Source: Neolewinella aquimaris (lineage in GTDB: Bacteria; Bacteroidota; Bacteroidia; Chitinophagales; Saprospiraceae). From it: a DNA stretch of 64,000 nt. Shown here piece by piece: positions 42,862-49,861 of the stretch (the first letter of the stretch is position 1; each line of letters starts with the position of its first letter). Where the stretch lies: positions 310,001 through 374,000 of the forward strand of contig NZ_JACIFF010000005.1 in assembly GCF_014197245.1 (NCBI RefSeq), in the 5' to 3' direction. Below the pieces are notes generated by a model. The model made no database searches, was not told the origin of the DNA, and worked only from the letters and a program-made list of their open reading frames with translations. The position numbers and the translations under genes were made by a program.

Positions 42862-45024
42862 CTAGTCCAGGCAAGTATAGAAGTAAAAACGGGTGCCTAC
42901 GCCTACCTCGCTTTCGATCCAGATATCTCCCTCGTGAAAATTGATGATGCGCTTGACCAGGGCCAGCCCGATGCCGGTACCCTGAAAACCGTCCGCGTTG
43001 GAGGAGCGGGTAAAGAGTTCGAAGACCCGCGCGTACTGATCCTCCGGTATTCCGATACCATTGTCGGCAACAAAAAAGACCGGACAACCGTGACGGTACG
43101 TGCCGGTGAAGCCGACTTCGATCCGGGGAGCCTCCTTTTGCGAGCTGTACTTGATCGCGTTGGAGATCAGGTTGGTAAATACGGTGACGAGGTGGTTGCG
43201 GTCGCCGTGAATGGGCGGCATGTCCGGCTGCACGATGCACTCGAACTTCCGCACTTCTGACGTGATCCGGTCGGCCAGCACCCGCTCCACCAGCGTGGCA
43301 ACGGAAAGCTCGTTAATGATGATGTTGACCCGGTCGATGCGACTGAGGGCCAGTAAGTCCGACATGAACAGCCGCATCCGCTCCGCGTTGTCCTGGATGA
43401 CCTTCAGGTGCGACATCCCCGTTTCACCCAGGGCTTCCGCGAAGTCTTCCTCCAGGATTTCCGCGAAACTGGAGATGCCCCGCAGCGGGGCGCGCAGGTC
43501 GTGACCTACCGTATAGCTGAACACTTCCAGGTCCTCGTACGCCTGCCGCAGGAGGTCGTTGCGTTTTCGGGCGATGGTATAGCGTTTCATGACCACGTCC
43601 TGAATAAACGCCTGAATGGCCTGTGCGGTCCCAATGTCGTCTTCCGACCAGGGCAGGGAGTAGCCGTGTAAGGTCTGGGTGCTGCGTTGGTAGCGGCGGC
43701 CACCGGGATAGCGATCGTCCTGGGCACTGCCGTAGGTTACGGTCTGTACGATCTCTGGCTTGAACCAGATGATCCACTGGTTGGCCTCCACGTCAAGGGG
43801 AAGGAACAACATGCCCGCCGCTACATCGGCACAGTCGCGGGCGGAAGCGCACAGGTCACCGAGGTGATCGGTATGCCAGACGGATTCTCCCCCCGTGCTT
43901 TGCTTCAACCACTTCATGACGGCATTGACCTGCTCTTCGCTGGGAGCAACGCCGTGTAGGGTCAACTCTTCGTCGGAACAGATGGCGGCTCCGTGGGTCC
44001 CACTGATCAGGTCCAGTAGCGTTGTACCTCCGGTAGTGAGGCCGTGAGCCAGATTATCGGACTGAACGATATGATCCTGCAGCCGGTCGCGGACCTGATT
44101 GGCCGCCTGCCGCAGGCGCAGGGTGCGGGAGTAGGTGTGGTAGGCGAGCTTTTGCTGGGTTACCCGACCCACGATCCGCATAAAGGCCCGCATCTGGTAA
44201 TCGAGGTACAGGGGCTTGGTGCAGTGCGCATAGATCGATCCCCACAGTTTTCCATCGATCACGATCGCCAGGTAAGCAACGGTCCTGAGCCCATGATCGC
44301 GTAAAAATTGGATATTGTGAATGTTGGGTTTCCGGGCGGCAATGATACGGCGGACGATTTCGCGGGCGCCCGGCCCGTAGTGCCCCTGGACCCGGATCAA
44401 CTCATCCCCGCTATCCACGAAGTTATGGATGGGGTCGACTACTTGGTTGTAGCGGGTATCCGCGGGAATGTCCTCGTCCTTGAATACAACATCAAGTATG
44501 GAAGGCAAATTACCCGGATTACTTTCGTGGGTAACCGGCGCGTTGAAACTTTCGTCGAACTGGACCAAAGCGGCCCGATCGTACCCCAGATGGTAGGTGA
44601 GTCCGTCGACCAGACCCTGGAGCATGGCATCGATCGTGGGCATCGCTTCCAGTTCTTCCGTAAAATCGTTGAGGCGCGCCGAGTAGTCACCGGAGTGCGG
44701 CCAGAAGCGCCGTGGCTCTATTTCGATCACGAGCTCGTCGACGAAGGCATATACGATGGCCTGGTACTCACCTTCCGGCCATCCCTCCAGATCCTTCAGG
44801 ACGAATATACCAGGTGCATCTTCCCGGACCGAATCCCGCAGATCGGTAAGGGTATCGGAGGTAAAAACATCGTGAAGCGTTTTCCGTAGAAGCTGTTCGG
44901 GTGGGGTTCCGCAAAATTGTGCGGAGTGTTCACTTACCGCCGTAATGCTTAGGGTCTTCCGCTCGACCACCAGAATAAGAGCATAATGTTGTACTTCTAA
45001 GGTTGCTTTCAAAAGAGAACACAA
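42862..45024 (-). CDS. phytochrome-like sensor histidine kinase
   Basis: This 720-residue protein has the phytochrome layout: PAS (VQHYALILVVERKTL), GAF (DGLTYHLGYDRAALVQFDES, HGLRTVAYLAIVIDGKLWGS), PHY with a tongue-like HGYSLPWSEDD, then HisKA (FSYTVGHDLRAPLRGISSFAEI) and HATPase (NLISNAIKYSS, VADNGIGIPEDQYARVFELF). Typical QPHG and PASDIP motifs are altered (VQHY, EDIPADTRYNQ), so bilin binding is uncertain; a Cys at residue 2 lies about where bacteriophytochromes hold biliverdin. The start is TTG 45024, and the frame is open further upstream into the uvrA end, so the true start is unclear. It follows uvrA on the same strand. Confidence 0.85.
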   Translation of the reverse strand: MCSLLKATLEVQHYALILVVERKTLSITAVSEHSAQFCGTPPEQLLRKTLHDVFTSDTLTDLRDSVREDAPGIFVLKDLEGWPEGEYQAIVYAFVDELVIEIEPRRFWPHSGDYSARLNDFTEELEAMPTIDAMLQGLVDGLTYHLGYDRAALVQFDESFNAPVTHESNPGNLPSILDVVFKDEDIPADTRYNQVVDPIHNFVDSGDELIRVQGHYGPGAREIVRRIIAARKPNIHNIQFLRDHGLRTVAYLAIVIDGKLWGSIYAHCTKPLYLDYQMRAFMRIVGRVTQQKLAYHTYSRTLRLRQAANQVRDRLQDHIVQSDNLAHGLTTGGTTLLDLISGTHGAAICSDEELTLHGVAPSEEQVNAVMKWLKQSTGGESVWHTDHLGDLCASARDCADVAAGMLFLPLDVEANQWIIWFKPEIVQTVTYGSAQDDRYPGGRRYQRSTQTLHGYSLPWSEDDIGTAQAIQAFIQDVVMKRYTIARKRNDLLRQAYEDLEVFSYTVGHDLRAPLRGISSFAEILEEDFAEALGETGMSHLKVIQDNAERMRLFMSDLLALSRIDRVNIIINELSVATLVERVLADRITSEVRKFECIVQPDMPPIHGDRNHLVTVFTNLISNAIKYSSQKEAPRIEVGFTGTYRHGCPVFFVADNGIGIPEDQYARVFELFTRSSNADGFQGTGIGLALVKRIINFHEGDIWIESEVGVGTRFYFYTCLD

Positions 45025-45067
45025 AATTTCCGTGAAACTAACTGATTTAGGTGTCGGATGCGAATTC

Positions 45068-47977
45068 CTAAGCCATATCTGCCCCGAGTTCGGCCCGTAG
45101 AAAGCGCCCCGTGTGGCTTTTCGTCTCCCGTGCGACTTCCTCCGGGGTACCCGTCGCGACTACTTTACCCCCACCGCGACCCCCCTCCGGTCCCATATCG
45201 ATCACGTAATCAGCTACTTTGATTACGTCCATGGTGTGCTCGATGACGATGACGGTATTGCCCTTGTCCACCAGTTTCTGCAGCACCTTGAGCAGGTACT
45301 TGATGTCCTCGAAGTGTAGTCCGGTGGTGGGTTCGTCGAGGATGTAGACCGTCTGGCCGGTATCCCGCTTGCTCAGCTCCTCCGCCAGTTTTACGCGCTG
45401 TGCTTCGCCACCCGATAGGGTAGTGGCGCGTTGGCCGAGGGTGATGTAGCCGAGGCCCACATCCTTGAGGGTCTTCATCCGGCGGTAGATCTTCGGGATG
45501 GGCTGGAAGAAATCGGCCGCCTCCGTCACGCTCATGTTGAGTACGTCGGTGATGGACTTACCCTTGTAAAGAATTTCCAGCGTCTCGCGATTGAAACGCA
45601 TGCCCTGGCAGTTCTCGCACTGCACCTCGACGTCGGGCAGGAAGTTCATCTCGATGGTGCGCATGCCGCTGCCCTTACATACTTCGCAGCGCCCGCCCTT
45701 CACGTTGAAGCTGAAGCGACCGGGTTTGTAGCCCCGGATCATGGCCTCCGGCAGCTTAGTAAACAGCTGGCGAATGTCGGTAAACACGCCGGTGTAGGTG
45801 GCGGGGTTTGAGCGTGGCGTGCGGCCGATGGGCGACTGGTCGATGTCGATCACCTTGTCGATGTGCTGCAGGCCGTAGACCCGACCGTGCTCGAGGGGCT
45901 TCTTTACGCTGTTGTAAAAATGCTGCCGCAGGATGGGGTAGAGGGTCTCATTGATGAGGGTCGATTTTCCGCTGCCCGATACACCCGTTACGCAGGTGAG
46001 GGTGCCGAGGGGAATTTTGATATCCACGCCCTTCAGGTTATTTCCGCCGGCGCCCTTCAGCGTGAGGAATTTGCCGTTCCCCTTTCTGCGCTTTTCCGGC
46101 AGTTCGATCCGCTTGCGCCCCGCCAGGTAATCGCTGGTGATGCTGCCGGCGTTCTTGTCCTTCAAAAAATCGGCCGGTTTGCCCGCCGTCACCACATAGC
46201 CGCCGTTGACGCCGGCTCCCGGACCTAGATCCAGCAGGTAGTCGCTAGCCATCATAATATCTTTATCGTGCTCCACCACGAGTACGCTGTTGCCGATATT
46301 GGTAAGGTCGCGCAGGGCGGCGATCAACCGCTGATTGTCGCGCTGGTGTAGCCCAATACTGGGCTCGTCGAGGATGTAGGTGATGCCGGTCAGTTGGCTG
46401 CCGATCTGGGTCGCCAGTCGGATCCGCTGGGCCTCCCCGCCGGAAAGCGTACGGCCGGGCCGGTCGAGGCTCAGGTATCCCAGGCCTACGTGCAGCAGAA
46501 ACTGGAGCCGGAACCGAATCTCCTTCAGGATGTCGGTAGCGATCAGGGTGGTGCGCTCGTCCATTCCCTCTTCCGCCGTTTCCATCCAAATGCCGAGCTC
46601 TCCCAGGTCCATCCGGGCCAGGTCGCTGATCGTCTTGTTCTTCACCTTAAAGTGGCGGGCTTCGGTGCGCAGTCGGTCGCCGTTGCAGGTGGGGCAGGTG
46701 TCGATGGTCATGAACTCCTCGGCCCAGGTGCGGATGCGTTCGCTGGTGGTTTCCTCGTACCAGCGCACGATCATGTTGACGAGGCCGTTCTGCTCGACGT
46801 CCCAGACCAGGTCGTGGGCGCTCTTGTCGTACTTGCTCTTCTTTTTCTTGCCGTTTGCCTTGCGGCCGTACAGGATCACGTTCAGCGCCTCCGGTGCGAT
46901 CTTTTCGATCGGGTCGCTGAGTTTGAACTTCTCGGCCTTAGCGATTGCCTTGATCTGCTTGAAGGTCGTGTTGTCGCGGGTGTCGCCCAGCGGTACCAGT
47001 CCGCCTTTGTTGATGCTCAGGGAGCGATCGGGAATGATCTTCGTGATGTCGGGACTGTTCACCTGCCCCAGCCCCTTACACGTCGGGCAGTAGCCGTAGG
47101 GCGAGTTGAAGCTGAAGGTGTTCGGACTCGGCTCCTCGTAGCTGATGCCGTTCTCGGCGTCCATCAGGTTTTTGGAGTAGGGGGAGGCTTCACCGGTCTC
47201 GGCATCCTGGACGAGCACCAGCCCGTCGCCCATTTTAAGGGAGGTGGCCACGGCCTGCCGGAGGCGATCCAGGCGGTCGGGGCCCATCTTGATGCGGTCT
47301 ACCACGAGTTCGATGTCGTGCACCTTGTAGCGGCTCACCTGCATGCCCTCCACCAGGTCTTCGATCTGCCCGTCGACCCGCACTTTGGTGTACCCCTGCT
47401 TGCGTACCTGGTCGAAGAGTTCGCGGTAGTGTCCCTTACGCCCACGTACGAGGGGGGAGAGCACGATGATCTTGCGGCCGTTGTAGGTTTCGGCGATCTG
47501 GTCCAGCATTTGCTCTTCCGTGTATCGGAGCATCGGTTTACCGCTCACGTGGCTGTAGGCCGTGCCGGCGCGGGCGAAGAGCAGGCGCAGGAAGTCGTAG
47601 ATCTCCGTAACCGTACCCACCGTTGAGCGCGGACTCCGGTTGGTGGTCTTCTGCTCGATGGAGATGACGGGGCTGAGGCCGGTGATCTGCTCCACGTCGG
47701 GCCGTTCCATCGTGCCCATAAACTGCCGGGCGTAGCTGCTGAAGGTCTCCATGTAGCGCCGCTGCCCCTCGGCGTAAATCGTATCGAACGCCAGGCTTGA
47801 TTTGCCGCTTCCGCTGAGTCCGGTGATCACCACCAGCTCGTTGCGGGGCAGTTCCACGTCGATGTCCTTGAGGTTGTGTTCCTTCGCACCGATTACCGTG
47901 ATAAATCGTTCGGTGTGCGGCAACTCGGATACTTCGTTGGGCGGGGTCGCAGGTGCGGTGGTCGTTGGGGAAAGCAT
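45068..47977 (-). CDS. uvrA: UvrA, excinuclease ABC subunit A
   Basis: This 969-residue protein is the DNA damage sensor of nucleotide excision repair. Both ABC ATPase halves are complete: Walker A GLSGSGKSSLAFD and GVSGSGKSTLINE, two LSGGEAQR signatures, and the zinc modules CPTCNG and CEVCKGSGMR...CENC. It loads UvrB at lesions in the cytoplasm. ATG 47977 is preferred over a TTG nine codons upstream. The promoter side abuts the REPIN array. Confidence 0.97.
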   Translation of the reverse strand: MLSPTTTAPATPPNEVSELPHTERFITVIGAKEHNLKDIDVELPRNELVVITGLSGSGKSSLAFDTIYAEGQRRYMETFSSYARQFMGTMERPDVEQITGLSPVISIEQKTTNRSPRSTVGTVTEIYDFLRLLFARAGTAYSHVSGKPMLRYTEEQMLDQIAETYNGRKIIVLSPLVRGRKGHYRELFDQVRKQGYTKVRVDGQIEDLVEGMQVSRYKVHDIELVVDRIKMGPDRLDRLRQAVATSLKMGDGLVLVQDAETGEASPYSKNLMDAENGISYEEPSPNTFSFNSPYGYCPTCKGLGQVNSPDITKIIPDRSLSINKGGLVPLGDTRDNTTFKQIKAIAKAEKFKLSDPIEKIAPEALNVILYGRKANGKKKKSKYDKSAHDLVWDVEQNGLVNMIVRWYEETTSERIRTWAEEFMTIDTCPTCNGDRLRTEARHFKVKNKTISDLARMDLGELGIWMETAEEGMDERTTLIATDILKEIRFRLQFLLHVGLGYLSLDRPGRTLSGGEAQRIRLATQIGSQLTGITYILDEPSIGLHQRDNQRLIAALRDLTNIGNSVLVVEHDKDIMMASDYLLDLGPGAGVNGGYVVTAGKPADFLKDKNAGSITSDYLAGRKRIELPEKRRKGNGKFLTLKGAGGNNLKGVDIKIPLGTLTCVTGVSGSGKSTLINETLYPILRQHFYNSVKKPLEHGRVYGLQHIDKVIDIDQSPIGRTPRSNPATYTGVFTDIRQLFTKLPEAMIRGYKPGRFSFNVKGGRCEVCKGSGMRTIEMNFLPDVEVQCENCQGMRFNRETLEILYKGKSITDVLNMSVTEAADFFQPIPKIYRRMKTLKDVGLGYITLGQRATTLSGGEAQRVKLAEELSKRDTGQTVYILDEPTTGLHFEDIKYLLKVLQKLVDKGNTVIVIEHTMDVIKVADYVIDMGPEGGRGGGKVVATGTPEEVARETKSHTGRFLRAELGADMA

Positions 47978-48019
47978 AGACCTACTAACCCGAAAACGGC
48001 ACAAGTGGTTGTGCCTTAA

Positions 48020-48081
48020 TCGTCGGCCGAGCCTGCCACTTCGTCGGCCGAGCCCGCCACCCCGCCAGCCGAGCCCGCCAC
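48020..48081. repeat. three tandem outer-arm units left of the REPIN array
   Basis: Three ~21-bp units (48020-48040, 48041-48060, 48061-48081), each like TCGTCGGCCGAGCCCGCCAC, lead into the first full REPIN. The third is degenerate (CCCGCCAGCCGAG). They look like stepwise duplication of the element's outer arm. Confidence 0.8.
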
Positions 48082-48197
48082 CTCGTCGGCCGAGCCCAAG
48101 CTCGTCCGCCGAGTCGTGGTGTGGGAGATCAGTATCGCTTCGATGGACTTTCCGGTCTAGTCGGCGGACGAGCCTCGTACCTCGGTCGGCCGACGAC
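48082..48197 (-). repeat. REPIN copy 1 (116 bp hairpin element)
   Basis: The left arm (outer CTCGTCGGCCGAG, inner GCTCGTCCGCCGA) and right arm (inner TCGGCGGACGAGC, outer GTCGGCCGAC) are inverted around a conserved ~40-bp spacer containing GGGAGATCAGTATCGCTTC. An extra outer arm follows at 48203-48219. Confidence 0.88.
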
Positions 48198-48226
48198 TAG
48201 ACCTCGGTCGGCCGACGACGGGCCAC

Positions 48227-48342
48227 CTCGTCGGCCGAGCCCAAGCTCGTCCGACGAGTCGTGGCCTGGGAGATCAGTATCGCTTCGATGGACTTTCCAG
48301 TCTAGTCGGCGGACGAGCCTCGTGCCTCGGCCGGCCGACGAC
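48227..48342 (-). repeat. REPIN copy 2 (116 bp)
   Basis: Same layout and length as copy 1, separated from the next copy by a 7-bp GGGCCAC linker. Differences are a few point changes (inner arm CCGACGAG, outer arm CGGCCGGCCGAC). Confidence 0.88.
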
Positions 48343-48349
48343 GGGCCAC

Positions 48350-48465
48350 CTCGTCGGCCGAGCCCGAGCTCGTCCGCCGAGTCGTGGCCTGGGAGATCAG
48401 TATTGCTTCCTTGGGCTTTCCGGTCTAGTCGGCGGACGAGCCTCGTGCCTCGGTCGGCCGACGAC
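48350..48465 (-). repeat. REPIN copy 3 (116 bp), touching the RAYT stop codon
   Basis: Same layout; the spacer has TATTGCTTCCTTGGGC. Its last base (48465) directly abuts the stop codon of the RAYT gene (48466-48468). An extra outer arm at 48472-48488 lies inside the end of that gene. Confidence 0.88.
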
Positions 48466-49068
48466 TTATGCCTCGGTCGGCCGACGACCATCCCGCCCAA
48501 CCCCAATTAATTTCTCGGCGAGCACATAATTACACAGGGATCCCTCCCGAAGACCGGCGTAGTCCTTTGCCGAGGAAAAGGCCCAATGCTCCGGAGCATG
48601 GACGAGCCGGGCCCGCACTGGATTCTGGTGGATGTACTCAAAGCAAATTCTTACGTAGGGGATATACCGGGTGAAGGGGTCATCTTCCCGCATCTCCCAA
48701 TTTTCCGGGAGAAAGTCCGCATAAGCGGGTTTATACTTGGTCCCAGCGCGGAAGAGGCTGCCGCGGCGCCCGTGTTCATTGTTAAACGCGCGGGTGTAGC
48801 TGCTCAAGATGGTCCTGAACCGCGCATGAATAACTTGGTGGTTTCCGGCGGATGTTCCCACCGTTGCCAATTCGCACCCCTCCGGTTTGGGAATTAATTG
48901 TAGGTGGAAGTGATCCGGCATAAGGCAGTAGCAGAGTACATCCGTTACGGGGAGCAAATGCACCCGTAACTTTTGTAGGAAAAACAGGTAATTCCCCTCG
49001 TTGCGGAACAGCGGCTCGAAGTTGATGGATTGGTTGTACACGTGGTAGATGACGTTGGGATAGTACAT
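48466..49068 (-). CDS. REP-associated tyrosine transposase (RAYT, Y1/TnpA_REP family)
   Basis: This 200-residue protein is a single-strand DNA nuclease/transposase of the HUH superfamily. It has the HUH motif YCLMPDHFHLQLIP (H53, H55), a likely catalytic Tyr in the helix FRTILSSYTRAFNNEHGRRG (Y91), and SLFRAGTKYKP and IHQNPVRARLV segments of the family. RAYTs recognise and cut REP hairpins and are thought to spread or maintain them. Here the gene is enclosed by REPIN arrays on both sides, and its last seven codons (GRRPTEA) plus the stop come from a REP arm. No other transposon genes are present. Confidence 0.93.
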   Translation of the reverse strand: MYYPNVIYHVYNQSINFEPLFRNEGNYLFFLQKLRVHLLPVTDVLCYCLMPDHFHLQLIPKPEGCELATVGTSAGNHQVIHARFRTILSSYTRAFNNEHGRRGSLFRAGTKYKPAYADFLPENWEMREDDPFTRYIPYVRICFEYIHQNPVRARLVHAPEHWAFSSAKDYAGLREGSLCNYVLAEKLIGVGRDGRRPTEA

Positions 49069-49102
49069 GCCGGGAAGATAAAAAGGTGGGGTGATTTCTG
49101 GT

Positions 49103-49165
49103 CTAGTCGGCGGACGAGCCTCGTACCTCGGTCGGCCGACGACTATGCCTCGGTCGGCCGACGAC
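49103..49165 (-). repeat. REPIN half copy upstream of the RAYT gene
   Basis: A right arm (49103-49143) and an additional outer palindrome arm (49149-49165) lie 35 nt upstream of the RAYT start codon. No left arm is seen next to it, so the element is cut or was copied as a half. Confidence 0.85.
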
Positions 49166-49172
49166 GGGCCAC

Positions 49173-49287
49173 CTCGTCGGCCGAGCCTAAGCTCGTCCGC
49201 CGAGTCGTGGCGTAGAGATCAGAATCGCTTCCCTAGGCTTTCCGGTCTAGTCGGCGGACGAGCCTCGTACCTCGGTCGGCCGACGAC
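49173..49287 (-). repeat. REPIN copy 4 (115 bp)
   Basis: Same layout as copies 1-3 with a spacer one base shorter (GGCGTAGAGATCAGAATCGC). Two extra outer arms follow (49294-49310 and a degenerate one at about 49317-49333). Confidence 0.88.
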
Positions 49288-49340
49288 TTATGCCTCGGTC
49301 GGCCGACGACTTATGCCTCGGTCGGCTGACGGCGGGCCAC

Positions 49341-49456
49341 CTCGTCGGCCGAGCCTGAGCTCGTCCGCCGAGTCGTGGCCTGGGAGATCAGTATCGCTTC
49401 CTTGTGCTTTTTGGTTCAGTCGGCGGACGAGCCTCGTGCCTCGGTCGGCCGACGAC
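49341..49456 (-). repeat. REPIN copy 5 (116 bp)
   Basis: Same layout; the spacer ends TTTTTGGTTCAGTCGG instead of TTTCCGGTCTAGTCGG. An extra outer arm (49461-49477) ends 11 bp before the stop of the cold-shock-like gene. Confidence 0.88.
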
Positions 49457-49487
49457 GTGCCTCGGTCGGCCGACGACGGGCCGGCGG

Positions 49488-49700
49488 CTAGGTGATGCCG
49501 GTCAGCTCGATGGCATCGGCGTAGTAGCCACCGGGACCCTCGCGCAGGAGGAAGCGAACCAGGTCACCCTTTTTAACACTGGGGGAGCGCAGGTTGCGTT
49601 TGCGAAAGTGGAATTCCTCCCGGGTGCCTGCGAGGCGGAGGTAGCCGTAGCCCTTATCCGGCAGGTAGAAGACAACGATGCCGGGGGAGGGAGTGGTCAT
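49488..49700 (-). CDS. cold-shock-like small nucleic-acid-binding protein
   Basis: This 70-residue protein resembles a cold-shock domain. It has an N-terminal strand then KGYGYLRL, EEFHFRKRNL (compare the F-V-H RNP2-like motif), VKKGDLVRFLLREGPGG and a last strand YADAIEL. CSD proteins bind single-stranded nucleic acid, and the family is usually about 65-70 residues, so length fits. The aromatic RNP1 motif is partly changed (YGYLRL), so the call is moderate. The gene's 3' end abuts REPIN array 2. Confidence 0.7.
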   Translation of the reverse strand: MTTPSPGIVVFYLPDKGYGYLRLAGTREEFHFRKRNLRSPSVKKGDLVRFLLREGPGGYYADAIELTGIT

Positions 49701-49824
49701 GGTGGGGGATGGCGCAGCGGGGTGTGCAATTTAGTGCTTTTGGCCAGCGGCTAAGCAACGGGACGTCAGGGGTGGGCATCTTCGACTTAGGTAAGCCCGT
49801 TGACATTGCTTTCCGGTGGTTCCT

Positions 49825-49849
49825 CCGCACCCGCGCACCCGCCCTAATG
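49825..49849 (+). promoter_or_regulatory. GC-rich motif immediately upstream of the PorZ-gene -7 box
   Basis: CCGCACCCGCGCACCCGCCC (49825-49844), followed by TAATG, leads straight into a TAnnTTTG box. It has the same core as the blocks at 2625 and 29121. Its constant place upstream of genes suggests a promoter element or an activator site. Confidence 0.4.
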
Positions 49850-49857
49850 TACCTTTG
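49850..49857 (+). promoter_or_regulatory. -7 box of the PorZ-like gene
   Basis: TACCTTTG is a perfect match to the Bacteroidota -7 consensus TAnnTTTG and ends 4 nt before the ATG at 49862. The expected transcription start would be at or next to this ATG. Confidence 0.6.
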
Positions 49858-49861
49858 CTGT

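Noticed and set aside
46394-47626. Plus-strand 410-residue frame across uvrA
   Set aside because: It is antisense to conserved UvrA ATPase and zinc motifs and shows no family pattern.
48020-49477. CRISPR array (regular short repeats)
   Set aside because: Spacers are nearly identical between copies, each unit is a 116-bp inverted structure, and no cas gene is near; REPIN elements with a RAYT explain it better.
48121-49495. Plus-strand open frames rich in RRTSLVPRSADD
   Set aside because: They are translations of the REPIN arrays with no start context or family, and overlap the RAYT gene region.
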